64,000 nucleotides of DNA, taken from positions 372,001 through 436,000 of the forward strand of contig CAIZHQ010000016.1 in NCBI GenBank assembly GCA_903932865.1, in the 5' to 3' direction. The notes under the pieces are model-generated. The model worked only from the letters and a program-made list of their open reading frames with translations, did no database searches and had not been told where the DNA came from. Shown one piece after another: positions 1 to 9,664 of the stretch. Position 1 is the first letter of the stretch, and every line of letters starts with the position of its first letter. Source of the DNA: an uncultured Burkholderiales bacterium. Lineage in GTDB: Bacteria > Pseudomonadota > Gammaproteobacteria > Burkholderiales > Burkholderiaceae_C. Position numbers and translations under genes: made by a program.

Positions 1-428
1 GCAAAGGCAACAAGCGCCGCACTGTGCCTTTGGGGCGTGCGGCCATCGAGGCGCTGACGCACTGGCTGGCCGTGCGCCCGCAATTGGCGGGCATGCTGAC
101 GCAGCCTCTGCCCAGCACGTCCTCGGGTGCGTCCAGTGTGGCGCTGGCGCTCTTTCCTGGACAGCACGGCACGCGCCTGACACCAGGGGGCGTGGCCCAG
201 CGCCTCAAGCGCCGCAGCCTGCTGGCGGGCTTGGCCACCCCGGTGCATCCGCACATGTTGCGTCACTCCTTTGCCAGCCATGTGTTGCAGTCCAGCGGCG
301 ACTTGCGGGCGGTGCAAGAGCTTTTGGGCCACGCCAACATCAGCACCACGCAGGTTTACACGCGGCTGGATTTTCAGCACTTGGCCAAAACCTACGATGC
401 GGCCCATCCCCGTGCCAAGCGCAAATGA
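1..428 (+). CDS. xerC: Tyrosine recombinase XerC, C-terminal part (5' end outside window)
   Basis: Frame is open from the window start ([11 protein letters not shown]...). Catalytic-core motifs [29 protein letters not shown] and a Tyr nucleophile context typical of XerC/XerD. Confidence 0.85.
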   Translation, partial: KGNKRRTVPLGRAAIEALTHWLAVRPQLAGMLTQPLPSTSSGASSVALALFPGQHGTRLTPGGVAQRLKRRSLLAGLATPVHPHMLRHSFASHVLQSSGDLRAVQELLGHANISTTQVYTRLDFQHLAKTYDAAHPRAKRK

Positions 429-545
429 ACAGTGGCATGCGCTGCTCCAGTGCCTTGATGCCATGTCTGCTGGGCTCTCGCCGGGCTTGAATTCGTCGCT
501 ACACTTTCCAACTCGTGCTTTTTTGACCTGCAATGGAACCGCGCC

Positions 546-1598
546 ATGTCCCTGATCCCCACCACCATCCTGACCGGCTTTTTGGGCTCGGGCAAAACCA
601 CACTGCTCAAACGCGTGCTGACCGAGGCCCATGGCCAAAAGATCGCTGTGATCGAGAACGAGTTTGGTGAGGAAAACATCGACAACGACATCCTGGTGTC
701 AGAAACCGATGAGCAGATCATTCAAATGAGCAATGGCTGCATCTGCTGCACCATCCGCGAAGACCTGCGCGTGACCTTGCAGCTGTTGGCCGCCAAGCGC
801 CGCAAGGGATTGCTGAACTTTGACCGCATCGTGATCGAGACCACGGGCCTGGCCGACCCCGGCCCAGTGGCGCAGACTTTTTTCATGGACGACGAGATCG
901 CCGAGACTTTTTTACTGGACTCTATCCTGACCCTGGTGGATGCCAAGCACGCGGCCCAGCAATTGAACGATCGCCAGGAAGCCCGTCGCCAGGTCGGCTT
1001 TGCCGACCAGATTTTCATCAGCAAGGCCGACCTGGTTTCGCCGGAAGAACTTGACGGCTTACGGCACCGTCTGAAGCACATGAACCCCCGGGCCCCACAA
1101 AAAGTGGTGCATTTCGGTGAAGTGGCGCTGTCCGAAGTGTTCGACCTCAAGGGCTTCAACCTGAACGCCAAGCTCGACATCGACCCGGATTTCCTCAAAG
1201 AGGATGACCATGACCATGACCACGCACATGGCGAGCATTGCGACCACCCTTCGCACCAGCACGACGCGGCCCAAGGTCAGGGTCACCACCATCACCACGA
1301 CGATGATGTGAAAAGCTTCGTTTTCCGCTCGGATAAAGCGTTTGATCCGGCCAAATTGGAGGATTTCCTGGGGGCCATCGTCAACATTTATGGCCCGCGC
1401 ATGCTGCGTTACAAAGGTGTCTTGAACATGCGGGGCACCGAACGCAAAGTGATTTTTCAGGGCGTGCACCAGCTCATGGGCAGCGATTTGGGACCGATGT
1501 GGGCCGACGGCGAAGCCAAAATGAGCAAGATGGTTTTCATTGGCATCGATTTGCCCAAGGACATCTTGTTGCAAGGACTCGAGCAATGTTTGGTCTGA
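546..1598 (+). CDS. COG0523/CobW-family GTP-binding metallochaperone-like protein
   Basis: Walker A GFLGSGKTTLL, CxCC motif (CICCTIR), GTPase SKAD motif, His/Asp-rich loop DDHDHDHAHGEHCDHPSHQHD...HHHHHDDD, CobW_C-like C-terminus. Confidence 0.93.
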   Translation: MSLIPTTILTGFLGSGKTTLLKRVLTEAHGQKIAVIENEFGEENIDNDILVSETDEQIIQMSNGCICCTIREDLRVTLQLLAAKRRKGLLNFDRIVIETTGLADPGPVAQTFFMDDEIAETFLLDSILTLVDAKHAAQQLNDRQEARRQVGFADQIFISKADLVSPEELDGLRHRLKHMNPRAPQKVVHFGEVALSEVFDLKGFNLNAKLDIDPDFLKEDDHDHDHAHGEHCDHPSHQHDAAQGQGHHHHHDDDVKSFVFRSDKAFDPAKLEDFLGAIVNIYGPRMLRYKGVLNMRGTERKVIFQGVHQLMGSDLGPMWADGEAKMSKMVFIGIDLPKDILLQGLEQCLV

Positions 1599-1844
1599 CG
1601 GGCGTGCCATGGGAGGGCAGTCAGTTGTGCTTTGGGGGCGATTGGGTCTTTAATCCCACCCCGGACAATTTTTGACCCTTCTAGTCGCTACAATCGCCCG
1701 CCGATGGCAACGCCTTTTGGCGAAGCTGACGAACCCCAAAAGGTCCATAACAAGGGTTTGAATAGCACATGAACAGGTTTCCGGTCGGCTGCGCAGGGAC
1801 AGTCGGTCAGAACTCTGCCCTTTGACACGGCCAGGAGACAAGAC

Positions 1845-2930
1845 GTGAAGACCTCGAAAAAAGCAAAGCCCCTTGGCAAAACCGCTGTGGCCAAAAAAGC
1901 CACGGCCCCAGTGGCCAAGGCCAAAGTCGTGATCGCCAAAGCAGCAGTCAAAACAGCTGCAAAAGCCAAGACAACGCCTGCAAAGGCCAAGACAGCACCT
2001 CCAAAAGCCAAGACAGCAGCCCCAAAGGCCAAAGTCTTGATGGCCAAAGCGGCAGTCAAAACAGCTGCAAAGCCCAAGGCAACGCCTGCAAAGGCGAAGT
2101 CAACTGCAAAACCGGCCTTGCCTGTCAAGGCAGCGATGGCCAAAACCTCAGCGGTCTCTTCTGCATCTAAGGCGACTGGAAAAGCCAGCCCTGTCCGATC
2201 CTCTGCTGTCACCAAGGCTATACCAGCAGCCCAGACCCCTAAAGCGAAAAACATGAGCGTTACCAAAGTGGAAACTGTCACACCTCCCGTCGAATCAACC
2301 CCCGCCAACACCTCGCCTGCACCCGAACAATTTGTTCGTGCCGCTCGGCCATCTGCTCGATTGGCCCAAATTACCGTGCCCTCTTTGCCGCCAGCGGTGG
2401 CATCCACAGCGGCCAAGTCCAGTTTCTTGCCAAGTGCTGCGCCTGCAGTCGTCCCTGTTCCTTTTGCGCCCGTCAAGAAAGACCCCAAACTGGCGAACAA
2501 CTGGAAGACCAAAAAGGTAGAAGACCTGTCGGATGCCGAAATCCTCGCCATGTCGGACGATGAGTACATGAACGACAAGCAGATGGCGTACTACCGACTG
2601 AAGTTGACCCGTCTCAAGCAAGATATCCTGACCAGTGCAGGCCAAACCACCGAGCACCTGAGAGAAGACACGGTGGTGGTGCCCGACCCTGCTGACCGGG
2701 CCACCATTGAAGAAGAGCACGCCTTGGAACTGCGAACGCGCGACCGCGAGCGCAAGCTGCTCAAGAAAATTGAGCAATCCATACAACGCATCGATGCGGG
2801 CGATTACGGTTTTTGCGATGAAACCGGTGAGGCCATTGGTGTCGGCCGCTTGTTGGCCCGCCCCACGGCCACTTTGTCGCTGGAAGCCCAACAGCGGCGC
2901 GAACTCAAGCAAAAAATGTTCGGCGATTGA
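1845..2930 (+). CDS. dksA: DksA/TraR-family RNA polymerase-binding protein with long Lys/Ala/Pro-rich N-terminal extension (GTG start)
   Basis: C-terminal ~140 aa matches DksA (coiled-coil, DPADRA, GDYGFCDETGEAIGVGRLLARPTATLSLEAQQRRE). N-terminal ~200 aa is AKAKT/PAKAK low complexity. Confidence 0.88.
   Translation: MKTSKKAKPLGKTAVAKKATAPVAKAKVVIAKAAVKTAAKAKTTPAKAKTAPPKAKTAAPKAKVLMAKAAVKTAAKPKATPAKAKSTAKPALPVKAAMAKTSAVSSASKATGKASPVRSSAVTKAIPAAQTPKAKNMSVTKVETVTPPVESTPANTSPAPEQFVRAARPSARLAQITVPSLPPAVASTAAKSSFLPSAAPAVVPVPFAPVKKDPKLANNWKTKKVEDLSDAEILAMSDDEYMNDKQMAYYRLKLTRLKQDILTSAGQTTEHLREDTVVVPDPADRATIEEEHALELRTRDRERKLLKKIEQSIQRIDAGDYGFCDETGEAIGVGRLLARPTATLSLEAQQRRELKQKMFGD
1920..2100 (+). repeat. 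Intragenic imperfect duplication (108-bp offset) in the AKAK-rich N-terminus of the dksA-like gene
   Basis: gccaaagtcGTGATcGCCAAAGCaGCAGTCAAAACAGCTGCAAA... at 1920 recurs as gccaaagtcTTGATgGCCAAAGCgGCAGTCAAAACAGCTGCAAA... at 2028. Encodes AKV(V/L)(I/M)AKAAVKTAAK twice. Confidence 0.8.
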
Positions 2931-2956
2931 GTTCGCCATGGCCATACCTTGAAAGA

Positions 2957-2979
2957 AACCCCTCTCCAGGGGTTTTTTT
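2957..2979 (+). terminator. Rho-independent terminator after dksA
   Basis: AACCCCT-ctcc-AGGGGTT stem-loop followed by a T run (TTTTTTT). Confidence 0.88.
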
Positions 2980-3196
2980 ATGGGTGCGAGGTCGCGCATG
3001 GCTGGTATTTTCACTTGTCTGTTTTAAATTTTTTTGGTTGCAACGTCTCTTGAGGTGTTACTTGCAATGTGACTTGTAAGTGTCTAATTATTAAAGAAAA
3101 TACGCTTTTTCGAAGATGTAAAATGCGTGCTAAGCCTTTGATTTCATTGAAAAAAATCGATCTAGACCCATGGTCAAGCCCTTATTTCCTGATACA

Positions 3197-3230
3197 GTGC
3201 AAAAAAGTGCAATTAAGTGGGAGATGGTGC
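3197..3230 (+). promoter_or_regulatory. Putative MraZ operator: four direct repeats with exact 10-bp period
   Basis: GTGC at 3197, GTGC at 3207, GTGG at 3217, GTGC at 3227 (aGTGCaaaaaaGTGCaattaaGTGGgagatgGTGC), immediately upstream of mraZ. Confidence 0.7.
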
Positions 3231-3267
3231 CACTGATGTGCTTTTTCCACACCAAAGGGTCTTCGCT

Positions 3268-3696
3268 GTGTTTCAAGGGGCTTCATCGCTGAGTCTGGAT
3301 GCCAAAGGGCGGCTGTCTGTGCCGACCCGGCACCGTGACGTCTTGAGCGCCACTGCACAAGGCCAGCTCACCATCACCAAGCATCCTCATGGTTGCTTGA
3401 TGGTGTTCCCCCGCCCCGAGTGGGAGAAGTTCCGCGAACGCATTGCCCAATTACCCATGTCCGCCCAGTGGTGGAAGCGGATCTTTTTGGGCAACGCCAT
3501 GGACGTCGAGATGGATGGCACCGGGCGCGTGCTGATCTCGCCTGAACTGCGTCAAGCGGCCGGCATTACCAAAGACACCATGCTGCTGGGCATGGGCAAC
3601 CATTTCGAGCTCTGGGACAAAACCACTTACGACGCGCAAGAAGCGCAGGCCATGCAAGGCGAAATGCCTGACGTGTTCAAAGACTTTTCTTTTTGA
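3268..3696 (+). CDS. mraZ: Transcriptional regulator MraZ (GTG start preferred over the 3217 ORF start)
   Basis: [24 protein letters not shown] and internal DxxGR repeat ([18 protein letters not shown]). Start chosen because residues upstream overlap the operator repeats. Confidence 0.93.
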   Translation: MFQGASSLSLDAKGRLSVPTRHRDVLSATAQGQLTITKHPHGCLMVFPRPEWEKFRERIAQLPMSAQWWKRIFLGNAMDVEMDGTGRVLISPELRQAAGITKDTMLLGMGNHFELWDKTTYDAQEAQAMQGEMPDVFKDFSF

Positions 3697-3701
3697 ACCC
3701 C

Positions 3702-4631
3702 ATGACCGACAACGTTTTGACCCACACCACCGTTCTCCTGAACGAAGCCGTGGATGAGTTGATCCAGGCTTCTGCTGGGGCCGATGGCGCGTATGTGGAC
3801 GCCACTTTTGGCCGGGGGGGGCATTCACGCCTGATTCTTTCCCGTCTGTCGGCGCGCGGCCGCTTGCTGGCTTTTGACAAGGACCTCGAGGCCATTGCAG
3901 AAGCCGGTCTCATCGAGGATGCGCGCTTTTCGATCCGGCACGAGGGCTTCTCTCACCTTGCCGAACTACCTGCAGGCAGTGTCGACGGCGTGCTGATGGA
4001 TCTGGGCATCAGCTCTCCTCAGATTGACAGCCCCGAGAGGGGTTTTTCTTTTCGTTTTGAGGGCCCGCTCGACATGCGCATGGACACCACGCGCGGGCAG
4101 AGTGTGGCCGAATGGCTGGCCACCGCAGAGGTGGATCAAATCACGGAGGTGGTACGTGACTATGGCGAAGAACGGTTTGCTTTTCAGATTGCAAAGGCGC
4201 TTGTGGCTCGCCGACAGGAACGGGGCCCAATTTCGAGCACCTCTGATCTGGCCCAACTCGTGGCTGACACGGTCAAAACCCGCGAGCCGGGTCAGAACCC
4301 TGCAACGCGGACATTTCAGGCTTTTCGGATTTTCATCAATGCCGAACTTGAAGAGCTCGAACAGGCGCTAGAAGGCTGCTTGCAGGTGCTGGCGCCCGGT
4401 GGCCGTTTGGTGGTCATCAGTTTCCACTCGCTGGAAGACCGCATCGTCAAGCAATTCATGGCCAGGCATTCCAAAGAGGTGGTGGACCGGCGCGTACCCT
4501 TTGCCGAACCTGTCAAGATGCGACTGAAAACCCATGGCCGTGTGCGACCCAGCGAGAGCGAAGTGCGTGGCAACCCGCGCTCGCGCAGCGCCATCATGCG
4601 CATGGCCGAGCGCACCGAGGTGCCTGCATGA
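3702..4631 (+). CDS. rsmH: 16S rRNA (cytosine(1402)-N(4))-methyltransferase RsmH (MraW)
   Basis: [59 protein letters not shown] motifs. Confidence 0.96.
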   Translation: MTDNVLTHTTVLLNEAVDELIQASAGADGAYVDATFGRGGHSRLILSRLSARGRLLAFDKDLEAIAEAGLIEDARFSIRHEGFSHLAELPAGSVDGVLMDLGISSPQIDSPERGFSFRFEGPLDMRMDTTRGQSVAEWLATAEVDQITEVVRDYGEERFAFQIAKALVARRQERGPISSTSDLAQLVADTVKTREPGQNPATRTFQAFRIFINAELEELEQALEGCLQVLAPGGRLVVISFHSLEDRIVKQFMARHSKEVVDRRVPFAEPVKMRLKTHGRVRPSESEVRGNPRSRSAIMRMAERTEVPA

Positions 4632-4939
4632 CCCGCGTGAGCCTGCTCTTGCTGGTGGCCACCGTGGTCAGCGCCCTGTGGTTGGTGCACAGCCACTATG
4701 AGTCTCGCCGCATGTTCATGGACATGGAGTCTGCACGCAAAGAGGCCAAGCGCATCGAAGTGGACCATGACCGGATGGAAGTCGAGCGCCGCGCCCAGGC
4801 GACCCCTTTGCGGGTGGAGCAAATTGCCCGACAGCAATTGAACATGCGCACGGCTTCACCTGCGATCACCCAGTATGTCAATGCCCAGGGTTCCGCCGCG
4901 GGTACTGCGACTCTCCCAGCAGCGGGAGGCCGTCAGTGA
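4628..4939 (+). CDS. ftsL: Cell division protein FtsL
   Basis: Small single-TM protein between rsmH and ftsI with 4-bp overlaps on both sides. Confidence 0.88.
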   Translation: MTRVSLLLLVATVVSALWLVHSHYESRRMFMDMESARKEAKRIEVDHDRMEVERRAQATPLRVEQIARQQLNMRTASPAITQYVNAQGSAAGTATLPAAGGRQ

Positions 4940-6675
4940 ACCACAGCCGCAGCGTGCAGTTGACCTCCAGCCCTTTGCTGGCCAGCAAGACGCCTGTCTG
5001 GCGCAGCAAGCTGATTGTGGCGGCCATGGCCTTGGGTTTTTTGGGCCTGGTGGGCCGAGCGGCCCATGTTCAGGTGATTGACAACGACTTTTTTCTGCGC
5101 CAAGGCGAGGTGCGTTTTGCCCGCACCTTGGAATTGCCCGCCAATCGCGGGCGTGTGCTCGACCGTAATGGCGTTTTGTTGGCTTCGAGCGTGCCTGCAC
5201 CCAGCATTTGGGCCAATCCGGAAGACCTGGAGCGTGACCCGGCCAAGCTGCGCCAATTGGCCCGCTTGCTGGAGATGACGCCTGCCGAGCTGGAGCACAA
5301 GCTCAAGGACGAAGAAAAAACTTTTGTTTGGCTGCGCCGCCAAATGGACGAACCAGTGGTCAAGGAAATTCGGGCGCTGGGCATCAAAGGTGTTTACGAC
5401 ATCAAAGAATACAAGCGCCTTTACCCCGAGGGTGAGGCAGCCGCACACATTGTGGGGTTCACCAATGTGGAAGACCAGGGCCAAGAGGGCGTGGAACTCA
5501 TTTTTCAGAAGCAGCTGGCCGGTCAGGCCGGTTCGCGCCGTGTGATCAAGGACCGCCTGGGTCGTGTGGTCGAAGCCGTGGGTGAAACAGTGCACCCGGT
5601 CGACGGCAAGGACCTGCAACTGAGCATCGACAGCAAAGTCCAGTTCTACGCTTACCAGACCCTGCGCGACGCGGTCAAGGAGCACAAGGCCAAGGCGGGC
5701 AGCGTGGTGGTGCTGGATGCGCAGACCGGCGAAATCCTGGCGCTGGCCAATTACCCCAGCTATTCGCCATCGCGGCGCGTCAACCTCAGCGGTGAGCAAT
5801 TGCGCAACCGTGCCTTGACCGACAGTTTCGAGCCGGGCTCGACCATGAAGCCTTTTACCGTGGCCTTGGCCCTGGAGCAAGGCCTCGTCAAGCCCGAGAC
5901 GATGATCCAGACTGCCCCGGGGCGCATCAACATCACCGGTTCAACCATCAGCGACGTGCACACCTACGGCATGCTCAGCGTGAACGAGGTGATCCAAAAG
6001 TCGAGCAACGTGGGCACCGTGAAGATGGCCATGCAGCTGGAGCCCCGCGAGATGTGGGAAATGTTCACTGAGTTGGGTTTCGGACAAAAACCCGCCTTGC
6101 CATTTCCTGGCGTGGTCAGCGGTCGTTTGCGGCCCTACAAATCGTGGCGGCCTATAGAGCAAGCCACCATGAGCTATGGCTATGGCGTGTCGGGAAGTTT
6201 GTTTCAGATGGCACGGGCTTACACCGTCTTTGCGCGTGACGGCGAGATCGTGCCGGCCACCATGATGAAAGCCGAACAACAGGTGCAGGGCACGCGTGTG
6301 ATCAGCGTCGCCAACGCCAAAGCCATGCGCAAGATGCTCCAAATGGCGGCTGGGCCTGGCGGCACCGGACAAAAAGCCCAGACCATCGGTTATTCGGTTG
6401 GTGGCAAGTCGGGCACGGCCCGCAAGCAAGAGGGCAAGGGCTACGCCAGCAAAAAATACCGTGGCTTTTTCGTCGGCATCGCCCCGGTCGAGCAGCCCCG
6501 CATCGTGGTGGCTGTGATGATCGATGAACCCTCCAACGGGGTCTACTACGGCGGTGCCGTGGCCGCGCCCGTATTCAGCCAGACGGTACAGCAAACCTTG
6601 CGTCTGATGGGCGTTCAGCCCGACATGGCGGTCAAGCCCCAGATCGTGGCCAAAGCGGTTGAGGAATCGTTCTGA
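4936..6675 (+). CDS. ftsI: Peptidoglycan D,D-transpeptidase FtsI (PBP3)
   Basis: N-terminal TM, RGRVLDRNG/N, SFEPGSTMKPF (SxxK), SSN, KSGTA motifs. GTG start. Confidence 0.96.
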   Translation: MNHSRSVQLTSSPLLASKTPVWRSKLIVAAMALGFLGLVGRAAHVQVIDNDFFLRQGEVRFARTLELPANRGRVLDRNGVLLASSVPAPSIWANPEDLERDPAKLRQLARLLEMTPAELEHKLKDEEKTFVWLRRQMDEPVVKEIRALGIKGVYDIKEYKRLYPEGEAAAHIVGFTNVEDQGQEGVELIFQKQLAGQAGSRRVIKDRLGRVVEAVGETVHPVDGKDLQLSIDSKVQFYAYQTLRDAVKEHKAKAGSVVVLDAQTGEILALANYPSYSPSRRVNLSGEQLRNRALTDSFEPGSTMKPFTVALALEQGLVKPETMIQTAPGRINITGSTISDVHTYGMLSVNEVIQKSSNVGTVKMAMQLEPREMWEMFTELGFGQKPALPFPGVVSGRLRPYKSWRPIEQATMSYGYGVSGSLFQMARAYTVFARDGEIVPATMMKAEQQVQGTRVISVANAKAMRKMLQMAAGPGGTGQKAQTIGYSVGGKSGTARKQEGKGYASKKYRGFFVGIAPVEQPRIVVAVMIDEPSNGVYYGGAVAAPVFSQTVQQTLRLMGVQPDMAVKPQIVAKAVEESF

Positions 6676-8207
6676 TGCGCACCCTGTACAGCGCTCAGGA
6701 TGCCGCCCTCTGGCTGCGCTCGCGCGTGACGGGCGAGCTGCGCACCGACAGCCGACGGGTGCAAGCAGGCGACGGTTTCATTGCCTGGCCGGGGGCGGCC
6801 ACCGATGGGCGGCGTTATCTGGCTCAGGCCTTGGCGCAAGGTGCCAGCGCTTGCCTGATGGAAGAGGCCGGACACGCTCCTTGGCTGGAAGTGCTGCAGG
6901 ACCCCAACCATGAGGGCCTGGCTTGTATGCCCGACCTGAAGGCGCAAACCGCCTGGGTGGCTGACGCCTACTATGAGCACCCCAGCCATGCCTTGCAGGT
7001 GCTGGCGGTCACGGGCACCAACGGCAAAACATCGACGGCCTGGTGGTTGGCGCAAGCGCTGTCTTCGCCCGTGCTGCAGAAAGTTTGCGGGCTGGTGGGC
7101 ACCCTCGGCGTGGGCCGTTTGCCCCATTTGATGACCACTGGCATGACCACGCCCGACCCGGTGCTCCTGCAACGCCAGTTCCGGCAGTTTGCGGTTGACG
7201 GCGTGACGCACTGCGCCGTCGAAGCCTCCTCCATCGGCTTGGCCGAGCACCGTCTGGATGGCACGCACATCCGCGTGGCCGTGTTCACCAATTTCACCCA
7301 GGACCACCTGGATTACCACGGGGACATGGACCATTACTGGTCAGCCAAAGCGGCTTTGTTTGCTTGGTCCGGGTTGCAATCGGCTGTCATCAACATCGAC
7401 GATGCGCAAGGCGCTTTGCTGGCCCAGCAGTTGCAAAGCGGCTCGCTCGACGTTTGGACCTGCTCGCGGCGCGGCCCAGCTCGCCTGCAAGCGCGCGCTT
7501 TGCCCAGTGTTCAGGGTTTGGCTTTTGAGGTGTGCGAAGGTGGTGCTGTGCAGACCCTGCATACCGGCTTGATCGGCGACTACAACATGGACAACCTGTT
7601 GGGGGTGATTGGCAGTTTGCGCGCGTTGGGGTTTGACCTTGAGCAAGCGGTGCAAGCCTGTGCCCAGCTGACGGCTGTGCCCGGGCGCATGGAGCGCGTG
7701 ACCTTTGACACGCCCGGTGTACAGGCCAACCTGCCTTGCCCCTTGGTGATCGTGGACTATGCCCACACGCCCGACGCCATCACCCAAGCCTTGGCTGCGC
7801 TGCGTTCGCAGGCGGCGGTGCGTGGCGGCCGCCTGTGGTGTGTGTTGGGCTGTGGTGGTGACCGCGATGCCAGCAAGCGGCCCTTGATGGCGGCGGCTGC
7901 CGAAGCCGCGGCCGACCAGGTGGTGTTGACCAGCGACAACCCGCGCAGCGAATCGCCTGAGGCCATTGTGGCCGCGATGGTCCAAGGCCTGAGCCGCCCG
8001 CAGTCGGTCTGCATTCAACTGGACCGAGCCTTGGCGATTGATGAAGCGGTGGCCCTGGCCGCCGCGCAAGACGTGGTGCTGTTGGCGGGCAAAGGCCATG
8101 AAAGTGAGCAGGAGATCCAGGGCGTTCGCCACCCGTTTTCGGACGTGGCTCAAGCGCAAACGGCTTTGCAGCATCGCGCTTTGCAGCGGATGGGGGTTCA
8201 CGCATGA
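6675..8207 (+). CDS. murE: UDP-N-acetylmuramoyl-L-alanyl-D-glutamate--2,6-diaminopimelate ligase MurE
   Basis: TGTNGKTS P-loop, DNPRSE motif diagnostic of meso-DAP-adding MurE. Confidence 0.95.
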   Translation: MRTLYSAQDAALWLRSRVTGELRTDSRRVQAGDGFIAWPGAATDGRRYLAQALAQGASACLMEEAGHAPWLEVLQDPNHEGLACMPDLKAQTAWVADAYYEHPSHALQVLAVTGTNGKTSTAWWLAQALSSPVLQKVCGLVGTLGVGRLPHLMTTGMTTPDPVLLQRQFRQFAVDGVTHCAVEASSIGLAEHRLDGTHIRVAVFTNFTQDHLDYHGDMDHYWSAKAALFAWSGLQSAVINIDDAQGALLAQQLQSGSLDVWTCSRRGPARLQARALPSVQGLAFEVCEGGAVQTLHTGLIGDYNMDNLLGVIGSLRALGFDLEQAVQACAQLTAVPGRMERVTFDTPGVQANLPCPLVIVDYAHTPDAITQALAALRSQAAVRGGRLWCVLGCGGDRDASKRPLMAAAAEAAADQVVLTSDNPRSESPEAIVAAMVQGLSRPQSVCIQLDRALAIDEAVALAAAQDVVLLAGKGHESEQEIQGVRHPFSDVAQAQTALQHRALQRMGVHA

Positions 8208-9664
8208 ACGTCCCAGAGTCCATGAAACTGAATTTGAATCTCGCCCTGGGCTGGTTGAGCCATGCCCGTGGCTTGAATGTGCATGGCGTCGTGGCTGACC
8301 GGGTGCACACCGACAGCCGCAGCCTGCAAAAGGGCGACTTGTTTGTGGCCTTGCGCGGTGAGCGTTTCGATGGCAACGACTTCATCGCCCAGGCCAAGGC
8401 GCAAGGCGCCGTGGCCGTGGTCTGCGAGGCCTCGGGTGAAGACCTGGCGCTGGCGCAAGGCTTGCCAGCCTTGGTGGTGCCCGATGCACGCATCGCTTTG
8501 GGTGAATTGGCCTTGAGCTGGCGTGCCCAGTTCAGTTTGCCGCTGATTGCCGTGACCGGCAGCAACGGCAAAACCACCGTGACGCAAATGATCGCGTCCA
8601 TCTTGCGTGCCCATGCAGGGGATGGCGCCTTCTCAACCCAGGGCAATTTCAACAACGACATCGGCGTGCCTTTGACCTTGTTCAATTTGCGTGCCCACCA
8701 CCGCATCGCCGTGGTCGAGTTGGGCATGAACCACCCCGGCGAGATTGCCTACTTGGCTAAACTGGCGCAGCCCAGTGTGGCCCTGGTCAACAACGCGCAG
8801 CGCGAGCACCAGGAGTTCATGGGCACAGTCGAAGCCGTGGCGCGCGAAAATGGCGCTGTGTTGCAGGCTTTGCCCCCTGAGGGCGTGGCGGTGTTTCCGG
8901 CCGACGAAGAATTTACGCACGTGTGGCAAGGCCTGTCGGGCCAACGCACGCAGTGGTGTTTTGCCATGGCGTCAGCCCCTGACGCCCTTGCACTGGCCCA
9001 GGTGTATGCGGCGGTCGTGGTCTGGCAGTCTGGAGCCTGGCAGTTCACCCTCAAAACGCCCAAGGGCACTGCACCCATTCGCCTGCACATTGCAGGGCGG
9101 CACAACGTCAAAAACGCTTTGGCCGCCGCGGCCTGCGCACTGGCTGCCGGAGTGCCTTTGGCCGCTGTGGCTCAGGGCTTGGTTGCCTTTGAGCCAGTCA
9201 AGGGCCGCTCGCGTGCCTTGGTGTTGCACACCGCCACAGACGAGATCACTTTGGTCGACGACACCTACAACGCCAACCCCGACTCGGTCCGCGCCGCCAT
9301 CGACGTGCTGGCCGAGTTGCCCGCACCGCGTTTGCTGGTACTGGGCGATATGGGTGAGGTGGGCAACCAAGGCCCCGAATTCCATGCCGAGGTCGGCAGC
9401 TACGCAGCCGAGCGCGGGATCGAGGCGCTCTATACCCTGGGTGATTTGTGCGCGCACAGCGCGAAGGCCTTCGGTTCGGCGCAGTCTTTTGAAGACATGG
9501 ACAGCCTGTTGGTCAGCGTCACAGCCCAAGTGGGCCTGTTCCGCAGTGTGGTCGTCAAAGGGTCGCGCTTCATGAAGATGGAGCGCGTGGTCCAAGCCTT
9601 GCAGTCAAACAGCGCAGTTGGCTCGATCACACACCCCAAAAAAGGGGAGCCTCATGCTGCTTAG
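8204..9664 (+). CDS. murF: UDP-N-acetylmuramoyl-tripeptide--D-alanyl-D-alanine ligase MurF
   Basis: [40 protein letters not shown] motifs. Position in dcw cluster. Confidence 0.95.
   Translation: MNVPESMKLNLNLALGWLSHARGLNVHGVVADRVHTDSRSLQKGDLFVALRGERFDGNDFIAQAKAQGAVAVVCEASGEDLALAQGLPALVVPDARIALGELALSWRAQFSLPLIAVTGSNGKTTVTQMIASILRAHAGDGAFSTQGNFNNDIGVPLTLFNLRAHHRIAVVELGMNHPGEIAYLAKLAQPSVALVNNAQREHQEFMGTVEAVARENGAVLQALPPEGVAVFPADEEFTHVWQGLSGQRTQWCFAMASAPDALALAQVYAAVVVWQSGAWQFTLKTPKGTAPIRLHIAGRHNVKNALAAAACALAAGVPLAAVAQGLVAFEPVKGRSRALVLHTATDEITLVDDTYNANPDSVRAAIDVLAELPAPRLLVLGDMGEVGNQGPEFHAEVGSYAAERGIEALYTLGDLCAHSAKAFGSAQSFEDMDSLLVSVTAQVGLFRSVVVKGSRFMKMERVVQALQSNSAVGSITHPKKGEPHAA

Noticed and set aside
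1599-1844. Zur box upstream of dksA
   Set aside because: No GTTATA-like dyad recognised; the zinc link is kept only as a hypothesis.
1920-2140. Stand-alone histone H1-like gene
   Set aside because: The AKAK-rich segment is in frame with and continuous to DksA; there is no separate stop or start.
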